From: JAEZFI01 sp044508215
Lineage (GTDB): Bacteria; Actinomycetota; Acidimicrobiia; Acidimicrobiales; Microtrichaceae
Direction: 5' to 3'
Length of the DNA stretch: 24,528 nucleotides
Assembly (NCBI GenBank): GCA_044508215.1
Contig: JBIQID010000030.1
Location: 1-24,528, forward strand
Below are positions 1 to 8,022 of the stretch, one piece after another (within the stretch, counting starts at the first letter, position 1; each line of letters starts with the position of its first letter). The position numbers were made by a program, and so were the translations under genes. Under the pieces are notes generated by a model that did no database searches, had not been told where the DNA came from, and was given only the letters and a program-made list of their open reading frames with translations.

Positions 1-540
1 GAGCTCGCCAGCGGGTTCGACCCCCAGCAGGCGGGTGCCTCCCCACGCCAGCGCAGCGAGCGCCCAGATCACCGGGCGGAACACGTTGACGAACGCCCGC
101 GCGGGGGCAGCGACGATGGTGAGCGTCCGCTCGGGCGCAGCGAGGGCGAGGGCCTTGGGGAGCATCTCGCCGAGGAGCACGTGGAGCAGCACCACCACTG
201 CGAGCGCCACTGCCATCGAGACGGGACGGGCCGCGCCGTCGGGTGCGCCGCCGACGAGGCGGTCGAGCGCCACGGCGACGCCCGGCTCGGCCACGGCGCC
301 CAACCCGATCGACGCGATCGTCACGCCGAGCTGGCTGCCGGCGAGCATCGTGCCGAGCTCTGCGGTCGATCGCAGGGCGAGGCGGGACCCGAAGCCGCCC
401 TCGTCGGCGCCGGGTTGGAGGCGGTCGCTGCGCGCAGCGAGCAGCGACAGCTCCGCTGCGACGAAGAAGCCGTTGGCCACCACGAGGGCGAGGGTGACGG
501 CGATCGCGGACAGGGGGAACCCGGAGGACGCGGCGATCAC
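1..540 (-). CDS. CNNM/HlyC-CorC family membrane protein, second copy, 3' end cut by window
   Basis: The frame is open from a GTG at 540 to the window edge (180 codons). That GTG overlaps the stop of the upstream gene by 4 nt (GTGA). The translation is the transmembrane CNNM (DUF21) domain: an N-terminal hydrophobic stretch with ANGFFVAAELSLLAARSDRL, then GTMLAGSQLGVTIASIGLG, and later LLGEMLPKALALAAPERT, which match the motifs of the neighbouring full-length paralogue. The family is implicated in Mg2+/Co2+ export or in ion homeostasis at the cytoplasmic membrane. The CBS and CorC/HlyC C-terminal domains, if present, lie beyond position 1. Tandem paralogues of this family are common in actinobacteria and may form a heteromer, which is inference. 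The reading frame is certain; the exact transported ion is not. Confidence 0.88.
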   Translation of the reverse strand, partial: MIAASSGFPLSAIAVTLALVVANGFFVAAELSLLAARSDRLQPGADEGGFGSRLALRSTAELGTMLAGSQLGVTIASIGLGAVAEPGVAVALDRLVGGAPDGAARPVSMAVALAVVVLLHVLLGEMLPKALALAAPERTLTIVAAPARAFVNVFRPVIWALAALAWGGTRLLGVEPAGEL

Positions 541-1844
541 CAGCCCGGTGCCTCCTCGTCGACCGGGGTGGTGACCCGGACCGACTCGATGCGGTGGCGG
601 TCCATCGCCACCACGTCGAACCCCCACCCCTCCCAATCGACGTGGTCGCCCACCTCGGCGATCCGGCCCAGCTGCACCATCAGGAACCCCGCCAGGGTCT
701 CGTAGTCGCCCTCGGGCAGCTCGAAGCCCACGAGCTCGCGCAGCTCGTCGGCGTGCAGGCCGCCCCCCACCACCCGCGGGCCCGGCAGGAGCGGGGTGGG
801 CGGCGCGCCCACGTCGTGCTCGTCGTCGATCTCGCCGACGATCTCCTCCATCAGGTCCTCGAGCGTGACGATGCCGGCGGTGCCGCCGTACTCGTCGAGG
901 ACGACGGCCAGGGAGCCGGCACCCTCTCGCATCTCGACGAGGACCTCGTCGACCGGCCGGGTCTCCGGGACGAGCAGCGGAGGGTCCATCAGGTGCTCGA
1001 CGACCGCGTCGGCTCGCTCCGCTGCGGGCACGCCGAGCAGCGACTTCACGAGGACCACCCCGACCACGTCGTCGAGGTCCCGCCCCGTCACCGGGAAGCG
1101 AGACAGGCCGGTCTCGAGGCTGAGCTGGAGGAGGTGTGCTCCCGACGAGTCGATCGACACCGACACCACGTCGATCCGTGGTGTCAGCACCTCGGCGACC
1201 GACTTCTCGCCGAACCGGAACGCACGGGTGAGGAGGCGCGCCTCCCGTTCGTCGAGCGAGCCGCCGGCCGCCGACTCGGCCACCAGGCGCACCAGCTCGG
1301 GACGGGACCGGACGTCTGCGAGGCCGCCGGGCGTGTCGATGCCGGCCCATCGCTGGAACCGTGCCCCGGCGATGTCGACCAGGCGGATCACCGGCGAGAG
1401 GAGCACCACGAAGGCCCGGTGGAACGGTGCGAGCGCCTTGGCGGTCCGCATCGGGCGCGCCACGGCGACCGCCTTCGGGACCAGCTCCCCCACCACGGCC
1501 TGCACCACCACGGCGAGGGCCAGCGCCACCACGAACGAGACGGCCCGCGCCGCGCCCTCGGAGACGCCGCGCTCCAGGAGCGGCCTGAGGGGCGCGGCCA
1601 CGGCGGGCTCGATCACCACGCCGAGGAGGACCGAGCTGACGGTGATCCCCAGCTGGCTGCCCGAGAGGTGCAGCGACAGGCGCGCCAGCGCCCGGGTGAC
1701 GAGCGCCGCCCGCCGGTCACCCCGGGCGGCCTCGAGGTCGAGCTGGCGGCGGTCGACGGCGACGAGTGAGAACTCGACCGCCACGAAGCACGCGTTGGCG
1801 GCGACGAGCGCCAGCGCGGCGAGCAGCGAGAGACCGACGCCCAT
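537..1844 (-). CDS. CNNM/HlyC-CorC family protein with CBS pair
   Basis: A 435-aa protein of normal length for the hemolysin-C/CorC group. Residues 1-190 form the CNNM domain with about four membrane segments and the motifs ANACFVAVEFSLVAVDRRQL, SGSQLGITVSSVLLGVV and GELVPKAVAVARP. Residues about 205-335 are a CBS pair with EVLTPRIDVVSV, FPVTGRDLDDVVGVV and the strongly conserved VVLDEYGGTAGIVTLEDLMEEIVGEI. Residues about 345-425 are the C-terminal CorC_HlyC domain (DYETLAGFLMVQLGRI). Family knowledge points to Mg2+/Co2+ transport or resistance; the old name hemolysin is misleading. ATG at 1844 is preceded by a G-run (RC GCGGGGGGC) and by TAGATT. The gene overlaps the next copy by 4 nt, so the two are very likely cotranscribed and translationally coupled. 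Confidence 0.93.
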   Translation of the reverse strand: MGVGLSLLAALALVAANACFVAVEFSLVAVDRRQLDLEAARGDRRAALVTRALARLSLHLSGSQLGITVSSVLLGVVIEPAVAAPLRPLLERGVSEGAARAVSFVVALALAVVVQAVVGELVPKAVAVARPMRTAKALAPFHRAFVVLLSPVIRLVDIAGARFQRWAGIDTPGGLADVRSRPELVRLVAESAAGGSLDEREARLLTRAFRFGEKSVAEVLTPRIDVVSVSIDSSGAHLLQLSLETGLSRFPVTGRDLDDVVGVVLVKSLLGVPAAERADAVVEHLMDPPLLVPETRPVDEVLVEMREGAGSLAVVLDEYGGTAGIVTLEDLMEEIVGEIDDEHDVGAPPTPLLPGPRVVGGGLHADELRELVGFELPEGDYETLAGFLMVQLGRIAEVGDHVDWEGWGFDVVAMDRHRIESVRVTTPVDEEAPGW

Positions 1845-1853
1845 GCCCCCCGC

Positions 1854-1859
1854 AATCTA
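1854..1859 (-). promoter_or_regulatory. Putative -10 box (TAGATT) for the CNNM pair
   Basis: TAGATT on the minus strand fits the actinobacterial TANNNT -10 pattern and ends 9 nt before the ATG at 1844. The predicted transcript start is at or within a few bases of the ATG, so the mRNA would be leaderless or nearly so. No clear -35 hexamer is visible. Confidence 0.45.
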
Positions 1860-1904
1860 CGTGCTTCCCCCACGGACCCGGGCCGGGTCCCGACGAGCCG
1901 GGGC

Positions 1905-1910
1905 TACCGT
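1905..1910 (+). promoter_or_regulatory. Putative -10 box (TACCGT) for the ABC ATPase
   Basis: TACCGT followed by exactly 7 nt and then GTG at 1918 is the classic geometry of a leaderless actinobacterial promoter. This decides the start at 1918 over the in-frame GTG at 1909, which lies across the -10 box. The 60-bp divergent region thus holds two back-to-back promoters. Confidence 0.5.
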
Positions 1911-1917
1911 GCAGGCC

Positions 1918-2727
1918 GTGCCCGGATCCCCCGCTGCGAGCACGCCCGCGATCGAGCTGGCCGACGTGACGCGGGTCCACGACGGCCGGACGGTGCTGGC
2001 AGGGGTCGACTGGACCGTCGAGGCGGACCAGCGATGGGTCGTGCTGGGCCGCAACGGCAGCGGCAAGACCACCCTCGTGCGCATCTGCGCGCTGTACGAC
2101 CACCCGTCGTCCGGCACCGTCCGGATCCTCGGCGAGCAGCTCGGCCGCACCGATGTGCGACGCCTCCGGCGCCGGATCGGGTTCGTGAGCGCAGCGTTCG
2201 CCGACAGCGTCCGGGGCGACCTGGCGGTGGAGGACGTGGTGGTCACCGCCCTCAACGCAGCGCTCGAGCCCTGGTGGCACACCTACACCGACGACGACCG
2301 GGCCCGCGCCCGTGAGCTGCTGGCCTCCATGGGGCTCGGCGGCCACCACGCCCAGCCGTTCCGCACGCTCTCCTCGGGCGAGCGCCAGCGCGCACTCCTC
2401 GCCCGGTCGCTCATGACCGAGCCGGGCCTGCTGCTCCTCGACGAGCCGACCGCCGGGCTGGACCTCGGCGGGCGGGAGGAGCTGGTCGACGAGCTCGACC
2501 GGCTGGCCGCCGACGCCACCCAGCCGCCGATCGTGCTCGTGACGCACCACGTGGAGGAGATCCCACCTGCCTTCGACCACGTGCTGCTGCTGCGAGGCGG
2601 CGAGGTCTTCGCCGCTGGGCCGCTCGACGACGTGCTCGACGCCGAGGTCCTCTCCGAGTGCTTCGGGCTGCCGCTCGAGCTGGAGCGCCGAGACGGGCGC
2701 TGGACCGCCCGCCGCCGTCCGAGCTGA
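1918..2727 (+). CDS. ABC transporter ATP-binding protein (YlmA/ModF-like orphan ATPase)
   Basis: A 269-aa single ABC nucleotide-binding domain. Visible motifs are Walker A GRNGSGKTT (residues 44-52), signature LSSGERQR (151-158), Walker B LLLLDEP (171-177) and the H-loop histidine in LVTHHVEEI (about 210). The usual Q-loop glutamine after the first helix is not seen; the sequence there is IGFVSAAF, as in YlmA/ModF-type ATPases, whose Q-loop carries a serine. The LSSGE signature also fits that group rather than LSGGQ import ATPases. No permease or binding protein is adjacent on the same strand, so its partner is unknown. It is not a convincing ThiQ for the thiamine operon nearby. The longer frame reaching back to 796 is antisense read-through over the CNNM gene and is not coding. 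Confidence 0.9.
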   Translation: MPGSPAASTPAIELADVTRVHDGRTVLAGVDWTVEADQRWVVLGRNGSGKTTLVRICALYDHPSSGTVRILGEQLGRTDVRRLRRRIGFVSAAFADSVRGDLAVEDVVVTALNAALEPWWHTYTDDDRARARELLASMGLGGHHAQPFRTLSSGERQRALLARSLMTEPGLLLLDEPTAGLDLGGREELVDELDRLAADATQPPIVLVTHHVEEIPPAFDHVLLLRGGEVFAAGPLDDVLDAEVLSECFGLPLELERRDGRWTARRRPS

Positions 2728-2740
2728 CCACCACGGTTCT

Positions 2741-2780
2741 GTCATGCGCCCTGCGACGGTCCTGTCGCAGGGCGCGTGAC
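2741..2780 (+). terminator. Long hairpin between convergent genes, probable terminator
   Basis: Arms 2741-2757 and 2764-2780 pair over 17 bp (GTCATGCGCCCTGCGAC with its complement) around the 6-nt loop GGTCCT. The only imperfection is T2745 opposite G2776, a G-U wobble in plus-strand RNA but an A-C mismatch in minus-strand RNA, so the hairpin is better formed on the ABC ATPase transcript. It starts 13 nt after that gene's stop. There is no U-tract, as is usual for GC-rich actinobacterial hairpins. Confidence 0.75.
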
Positions 2781-2798
2781 AAAGCCCGGAGGAACGGC

Positions 2799-4889
2799 TC
2801 AGTCAGGGGCGGCGACGAGCACGACGATCGACCGGCCGGCCACCTCGATCCGGTCGCCGGCCCGGTGCGTGGCGAGGGCCACCGGCGTGTCCTCGGCCGT
2901 GTCGATCGTGCGCGTCCACACCTGCGGCCACGGCCCCTCCGGGAGGGTGACCTTCATCGACTCGTCCTGTCCGCAGACCACGATCAGGAGCGAGTCGTCG
3001 ACGATGCGCTCCCCCTCGGGACCCGGTTCGGTGATCGCCTGGCCGTTGAGCAGCACCGACACGGCCCTGAGCTCCTGCCAGTCCTCGGGCGTCATCCGCG
3101 ACCCGGTCGGCGAGAACCAGGCCACGTCGTCACGGTCCGAGACGCCCGTCGGCCGCCCCTCGAGGAACTGTCGGCGTCGGAGCACCGGGTGTGCCCGTCG
3201 GAACCGGGCGAGGCGGCGGGCGAACTCGAGCAGGGCGCCATCGTGGTCGGCCCAGTCGATCCAGGTGATCTCGTTGTCCTGGGCGTAGGCGTTGTTCATC
3301 CCGTGCTGGGTGTGCGCCACCTCGTCGCCGGCGAGCAGCATCGGCACGCCCTGGGAGAGCCACAGCGTCGCGAGGAGGTTCCTCCGCTGCCGCTCCCTCA
3401 GCGCCAGGACGCCGGGATCGTCGGTGGGGCCCTCGACGCCGCAGTTCCAGCTCCGGTTGTCGTCGGTGCCGTCGCGGTTGCCCTCGCCGTTCGCCTCGTT
3501 GCGCTTGTGCTCGTACGACGTGAGGTCGGCGAGGGTGAACCCGTCGTGCGCCGTCACGAAGTTGACCGATGCGTGCGGTCGCCGGCCCTCGTTGTCGTAG
3601 AGGTCGCTCGACCCGCAGAGGCGGTTCGCGAGGTCGCCCAGCGTCTGTGGGACGCCCCGCCAGAAGTCGCGCACCGTGTCGCGGTAGCGCCCGTTCCACT
3701 CGCTCCACAGGGGCGGGAAGTTGCCCACCTGGTAGCCGCCCTCCCCCACGTCCCACGGCTCGGCGATGAGCTTCACCTTGCTCACGACCGGATCCTGTTG
3801 GATGAGGTCGAAGAACGCGGACAGCCGGTCGACGTCGTGGAGCTCGCGGGCCAGGGCGCTCGCCAGGTCGAACCGGAACCCGTCGACGTGCATCTCCGTG
3901 ACCCAGTAGCGGAGGCTGTCCATGATCAGCTGCAGCACGTGCGGGTGCCGCATGTTCAGCGAGTTCCCACAGCCCGTGTAGTCGATGTAGCGGGACGGGT
4001 CCTCGGGGTCGAGGCGGTAGTAGGCGCTGTTGTCGAGCCCCCGGAACGACAGGATCGGACCACCGAACCCGGCCTCGGCGGTGTGGTTGTAGACGACGTC
4101 GAGGATCACCTCGATGCCGGCGCGGTGCAGCTGCTTCACCATCGTGCGGAACTCGTCCGCCGCTGCCACGCCGTCGTCCCCGGTTGCGTAGGTGTGGTGG
4201 GGCGCGAAGTAGCCGATGGAGTTGTAGCCCCAGTAGTTCGTGAGGCCGGCGGCGACGAGGTGCGGTTCGCTCACGTGGCGGTGGACGGGCAGCAGCTCGA
4301 TGGCCGTCACCCCGAGCGAGACCAGGTGGTCGACGACCGGCGGGGACGCCACGCCGAGGTAGGTGCCCCTGTGCTCGTCGGGGACGCCGGGGTGGCGTTG
4401 CGTGAGGCCCTTGACGTGCGCCTCGTAGACGACCGTCTCGTGCCACGGCACCTTCGGGGGCCGGTCACCCTCCCAGTCGAACCGGTCGAGGTCGACGACC
4501 ACCGACCGGGCGGTCACCTCCGCGCTGTCGAGGTCGTTGTCCAACAGCGCCTCGCTGTCGCTCCGGACGTCGCCGACGATGGCCCGCGCGTAGGGGTCGA
4601 TGAGCAGCTTGGCGGGGTTCCAGACGTCGCCCGCGTGCCGACGACGCCCATCCACCCGGTAGCCGTAGGCGGTGCCGGGCCCGATGTCGGGGAACGCCCC
4701 GTGCCGCACGCCGCCCGAGTGCTCGGGCAGCTCGACGCGGTGCTCCTTGCCGTCGGCGTCGAACACGCACAGCTCGACCCGGCTGGCGTCGCCCACGAAC
4801 ACCGCGAAGTTGGTGCACCGCCCGTCCCAGGTGGCGCCGAGCGGCGCGGGGCTGCCCGGCCAGATCCTGTCGAGCTGGTGCGGGGCCAC
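2799..4889 (-). CDS. glgX: Glycogen debranching enzyme GlgX
   Basis: A GH13-type isoamylase that hydrolyses alpha-1,6 branches of glycogen limit dextrins in the cytoplasm. The protein is 696 aa from GTG at 4889. The N-terminal carbohydrate-binding module 48 begins PGSPAPLGATWDG, followed by the catalytic barrel. All four GH13 regions are intact: DVVYNHTAE (about residues 264-272), GFRFDLAS with nucleophile Asp about 341, AEPWD with acid/base Glu about 377, and FVTAHDG with Asp about 449. The start at 4889 is chosen because it lies 1 nt after the upstream stop and the family N-terminus begins here. The longer frame to ATG 4961 would overlap the SRPBCC gene by 71 bp and adds 24 low-complexity residues. 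It is the last gene of the minus-strand run that begins at the TPP riboswitch. Confidence 0.95.
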   Translation of the reverse strand: MAPHQLDRIWPGSPAPLGATWDGRCTNFAVFVGDASRVELCVFDADGKEHRVELPEHSGGVRHGAFPDIGPGTAYGYRVDGRRRHAGDVWNPAKLLIDPYARAIVGDVRSDSEALLDNDLDSAEVTARSVVVDLDRFDWEGDRPPKVPWHETVVYEAHVKGLTQRHPGVPDEHRGTYLGVASPPVVDHLVSLGVTAIELLPVHRHVSEPHLVAAGLTNYWGYNSIGYFAPHHTYATGDDGVAAADEFRTMVKQLHRAGIEVILDVVYNHTAEAGFGGPILSFRGLDNSAYYRLDPEDPSRYIDYTGCGNSLNMRHPHVLQLIMDSLRYWVTEMHVDGFRFDLASALARELHDVDRLSAFFDLIQQDPVVSKVKLIAEPWDVGEGGYQVGNFPPLWSEWNGRYRDTVRDFWRGVPQTLGDLANRLCGSSDLYDNEGRRPHASVNFVTAHDGFTLADLTSYEHKRNEANGEGNRDGTDDNRSWNCGVEGPTDDPGVLALRERQRRNLLATLWLSQGVPMLLAGDEVAHTQHGMNNAYAQDNEITWIDWADHDGALLEFARRLARFRRAHPVLRRRQFLEGRPTGVSDRDDVAWFSPTGSRMTPEDWQELRAVSVLLNGQAITEPGPEGERIVDDSLLIVVCGQDESMKVTLPEGPWPQVWTRTIDTAEDTPVALATHRAGDRIEVAGRSIVVLVAAPD

Positions 4890-4890
4890 G

Positions 4891-5337
4891 TCAGTCGGCC
4901 TGCCCTGCCACCAGTGCCGCGAGGCGGCCGCGGGATCGCCGGATCTCGTCGGAGAGGACACGTTCCAACATCGGCACCCAGAGGGCCCCGGAGTAGTTCA
5001 ACGTGACGACCAGTTCGACCTTGCGCGGGTCGCTCCCCTCGGGGGTGATGCGACCGTCCATCACCCACGCGCTGTGGCTGCGGCCGTCCTCCTCGTGCCG
5101 CTCGAAGCGGACGTGTCCGGGAGCATCCGCGATCGTGCGCTGCATCCTGAGCCGCTTGATCCGTCGGAACGGGCCGAGCTGGGCCCGCAGGTCGACGTCC
5201 CAGGTGGCGTCGCGGTCGGGCACCGGGCGGGCGGCGGACACGATGTCCAGCCAGCCGGGATAGGTGCCGAGGTCCGAGACCACGCCGTAGACGGCATCGG
5301 CCGTTGCATCGGTGACCAGGTTGGCGACGACCTGCAC
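4891..5337 (-). CDS. SRPBCC (START-like/polyketide cyclase-type) family protein
   Basis: A 148-aa single-domain protein starting at GTG 5337. It has the helix-grip fold signature of polyketide_cyc2/SRPBCC proteins: an N-terminal strand with VVANLVTDATADAVYGVVSDLGTYPGWLDIV, a central antiparallel sheet, and a C-terminal amphipathic helix (ALWVPMLERVLSDEIRRSRGRLAALV). These domains hold hydrophobic ligands in a cavity; nothing in the sequence identifies the ligand, and no catalytic residue can be assigned. It sits 31 nt after the permease stop and 1 nt before glgX, so cotranscription with glgX is very likely. A CAGAAT box ends 6 nt upstream of the GTG and could give a separate leaderless start for this gene and glgX, which is uncertain. 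Confidence 0.85.
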   Translation of the reverse strand: MQVVANLVTDATADAVYGVVSDLGTYPGWLDIVSAARPVPDRDATWDVDLRAQLGPFRRIKRLRMQRTIADAPGHVRFERHEEDGRSHSAWVMDGRITPEGSDPRKVELVVTLNYSGALWVPMLERVLSDEIRRSRGRLAALVAGQAD

Positions 5338-5368
5338 CCGCCCATTCTGCTGCAGGCCTGCCGCACCC

Positions 5369-6982
5369 TCAGAAACGGAAGGCGCTGTGGCCCTCCCGGC
5401 GGTCGAGCAGCGCGAACAGGCCGGTGACCAGGACCGCGGTCACGACCCCCAGCGCCATGGCCGATCCGAAGGCGTCGGGGCGGGGACGGGCGGTGAGGGT
5501 GGCGATCAGCTGCGGAACCGTCGGCGTGGAGGAGCGGGCGAGGAACGACGTCGCGCCGAACTCGCCGAACCCGACCACGAACGCCAGCACCGTCCCGGTG
5601 GCGACCACGTCCCGCAGCGGCCGGGCCACCGCCACGCGGAAGCGGCGCCACGGTCCAGCGCCGAGCACAGCAGCGGCTTCGCCCTGCCGAGGGTCGAGCC
5701 CGCGGATGCGTGGGACCAGGAGGCGGACCACGAGCGGCACGGCGATCGCGGCCTCCACGAGCGGGATCGCCAGCCACGACGAGCGCAGGTCGAGGGGCGG
5801 CTGCCGGTAGGCGAGGAAGAAGCCGAAGCCCAGCGCGGCGGCCGACATGGCGAGCGGGAGGAACAGGGCCTGGTCCACCAGGGAGCCGAGCAGGCGGCCG
5901 CGGGCGACCACCGCGGAGGCGGGGACGGCCACTGCCATCGCGATCACGGTGGCGACCAGGGCGTTGCGGGCGGAGGCGCCGAAGGCCCCGAGGGGTGACG
6001 CCACGCCGGTCGTGCCCACCACCGGGTCGAGCAGCGACGCGTAGTGGGCGAGGCCCCACCCGTCCCCCACCCGCAGCGACCGCACCACCAGCCCGCCCAG
6101 CGGCACGAGCGCAGCGGCAGCGACCGCGGCGCCGCTCACCGCGACCACGAGGTGCTCACCGGCCCCGCGGGGGCGGCGCCGCGACGGGCCGGTCACCGCG
6201 GTCCCGGAGGGCACGTCCCGACCCGACAGCCGGTGCTGCACCGCCACGATCGACGCCACCACCAGCACCTGGCCGAGGGCGAGCAGCGTGGCGACGTCGA
6301 GCCGCAGGCGGCGGACCGCCTCGATCCAGATCTCCAGCTCGATGGTCGTGACGCCGCGTCCGCGCAGCACCATCACCACCCCGAACGAGGTGAACGAGAA
6401 CAGGAAGACCACCAGCGCCGCGCCGGCGGCAGCCGACCGGACGAGCGGCAGCTCGACGTCACGGAACGCCCTCCAGGACGACCTGCCGAGCGTCGACGCC
6501 GCCTCCACGAGGTGGGGGTCGACCGCAGCGAGGCGGGCACCGACCGTCCGCATGACGACCACGACGTTCATCGCCACGTGCGTGCCGATGACCGCTGCCC
6601 ACGAACCGTCGACCCCCCACGCCTTGATCCCTGCCGCCATGACCACCGACGGCAGCACGAACGGCGCCGCGCTGAGCGCCCACAGGAGCCGACGCCCGGG
6701 GAACCGGAGCCGGGTGTTGCACCAGGCGGCCGCGGTGCCGACCACCACGGCGACGCCGGCCGACGCCGCGGCCTGGCCCACGGTGACGAGGGCCACCCGC
6801 AGCGTCCGCGACGTCCAGAGCACATCGAGCGAGCGGCCGCTGCGCAACCCCTCGACCGAACGGGCCACCAGCGCGACCTGCGGCCCGACCGCCACCAGAG
6901 CGACGAACGCGAGGGCCACCAGTGCTGCGGGGACCAGCGCCGCGCCGAGCCGCGCCCGGCGCGGCGCCGTCCAGGGCGTCAT
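5369..6982 (-). CDS. Thiamine-type ABC transporter permease, two fused domains (ThiP-like)
   Basis: A 537-aa integral membrane protein with about twelve hydrophobic segments and two copies of the binding-protein-dependent permease domain. The EAA loops that contact the ATPase are visible twice: EAASTLG (residues 160-166) and EAAAVLG (435-441). This fused architecture is that of ThiP and FbpB. The start ATG at 6982 overlaps the stop of the binding-protein gene (ATGA). An upstream in-frame start at 7012 would add ten residues and a 34-nt overlap and is less likely. Context (TPP riboswitch, ThiN, ThiB-like protein) assigns thiamine or a derivative as the substrate. No cognate ATPase follows; the next gene is the SRPBCC protein. 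Confidence 0.9.
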   Translation of the reverse strand: MTPWTAPRRARLGAALVPAALVALAFVALVAVGPQVALVARSVEGLRSGRSLDVLWTSRTLRVALVTVGQAAASAGVAVVVGTAAAWCNTRLRFPGRRLLWALSAAPFVLPSVVMAAGIKAWGVDGSWAAVIGTHVAMNVVVVMRTVGARLAAVDPHLVEAASTLGRSSWRAFRDVELPLVRSAAAGAALVVFLFSFTSFGVVMVLRGRGVTTIELEIWIEAVRRLRLDVATLLALGQVLVVASIVAVQHRLSGRDVPSGTAVTGPSRRRPRGAGEHLVVAVSGAAVAAAALVPLGGLVVRSLRVGDGWGLAHYASLLDPVVGTTGVASPLGAFGASARNALVATVIAMAVAVPASAVVARGRLLGSLVDQALFLPLAMSAAALGFGFFLAYRQPPLDLRSSWLAIPLVEAAIAVPLVVRLLVPRIRGLDPRQGEAAAVLGAGPWRRFRVAVARPLRDVVATGTVLAFVVGFGEFGATSFLARSSTPTVPQLIATLTARPRPDAFGSAMALGVVTAVLVTGLFALLDRREGHSAFRF

Positions 6983-8022
6983 CCCATCGTGTCGCGCCAC
7001 CGGTCGAGCCACTCGTCGCGCGAGCGGCCCACCTCTTCGGGATCCAGCTCGACGGGATCAGCGGGGCGGACGGCGAAGCGCGCGAAGGCCTCGGGCAGCT
7101 CGACGTCCGGCAGCACCGGGAACACGAAGTTCGACTCCGGGAGCGCCGCCTGCCAGCCGGGCGACTGCATCGCCTCGAGCAGGCGCCGGGCACCCTCGGG
7201 GTTGCGGGCGCCGTGGAGGACGCCCGCGTACTCCACCTGGCGGGTGCAGGTGGACTCCATCACCGTGCTCTTCGGCCGGGCGTCGGGGTCGTCGGACCCC
7301 ATCACCTCGGCGGGAGGGCTCGACGCGTAGGACACGACCAGCGGTCGATCGCCGCCGTTCACCGTGAAGCTCGAGAAGTACGCGTCGCTCCAGCCGCCGG
7401 CGATCTCGACGTCGTTCTCACGCAGCCGCTGCCAGTAGGCGGGCGCATCGTCGCCCATCGTGGCGACCGTTCCGGCCAGGAACACGAGCCCCGGCGACGA
7501 GGTGGCCGGGTCCTCGGTCACCAACAGGCCCCGGTAGCGGGGGTCCGCGAGGTCCGCGAAGGTGGTCGGCGGCTCGAGGGCGTGGTCCGAGAACCAGCTC
7601 TGGTCGACGTTCACGCACACCGTTGACTCGTCGATCGGCACCAGCGTGCCCGACGGGTCGAGCACGCCCTCGGGGAGCCCGTCGATCGCCGGCTCCGCCG
7701 CCTCGAAGGCGTCCGACTCGGTCGCCTGGGTGAGGAACGTCGTGTCGACGCCGAAGAAGAGGTCCCCTTCGGGGTCACCTGCGGCGAGGATCACCCGGCC
7801 CAGCGAGGCCCCGGCGTCGTCGGTGGCGAGCACCTCGATCTCGATGCCGGTCTCGCGGGTGAACTCCGCCGCCGCCTCCTCGGGGAGCGTGTAGCCGGAG
7901 TAGGTGACGAGCACGACCTTCTCCGCGCCACCGCCGTCGCCGGTGCCGGACGGGTCGTCGTCCCCTCCGCACGCCGTCGTGGTGACGAGGACCAGCGCGA
8001 GCAGCGCTGCCGCGACCTTCAT
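6979..8022 (-). CDS. Thiamine ABC transporter substrate-binding lipoprotein (ThiB-like)
   Basis: A 347-aa extracytoplasmic binding protein. Residues 1-18 are a lipoprotein signal peptide (MKVAAALLALVLVTTTAC) with Cys18 as the expected lipidation site, followed by a Gly/Asp/Ser-rich tether. The mature domain shows ThiB-family features: VLVTYSGYTLPEEAAAEF, TGIEIEVLATDDAGASLGRVILAAGDPEGDLFFGVDTT, and a later segment with DESTVCVNVD. ATG 8022 has an excellent ribosome-binding site (GGAAGGAGG, 6-7 nt upstream) and overlaps the ThiN stop by 4 nt (ATGA). It captures thiamine or its phosphate esters at the cell surface for the permease encoded next, by family and riboswitch context. An Fe3+-type FbpA substrate is the alternative and is less consistent with the operon. 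Confidence 0.9.
   Translation of the reverse strand: MKVAAALLALVLVTTTACGGDDDPSGTGDGGGAEKVVLVTYSGYTLPEEAAAEFTRETGIEIEVLATDDAGASLGRVILAAGDPEGDLFFGVDTTFLTQATESDAFEAAEPAIDGLPEGVLDPSGTLVPIDESTVCVNVDQSWFSDHALEPPTTFADLADPRYRGLLVTEDPATSSPGLVFLAGTVATMGDDAPAYWQRLRENDVEIAGGWSDAYFSSFTVNGGDRPLVVSYASSPPAEVMGSDDPDARPKSTVMESTCTRQVEYAGVLHGARNPEGARRLLEAMQSPGWQAALPESNFVFPVLPDVELPEAFARFAVRPADPVELDPEEVGRSRDEWLDRWRDTMG

Noticed and set aside
1918..2727. Missing ThiQ of the thiamine transporter
   Set aside because: Opposite strand, different subfamily by its signature and Q-loop, and separated from the operon by glgX and a strong hairpin.
4890..4961. Longer GlgX start at ATG 4961
   Set aside because: It would overlap the SRPBCC gene by 71 bp and adds no conserved residues; GTG 4889 follows the upstream stop by 1 nt.
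2658..5006. A 782-codon plus-strand open frame opposite glgX
   Set aside because: It is rich in Val, Arg, His and Glu with no domain, and lies wholly antisense to an intact GlgX; long antisense frames are expected at this GC content.
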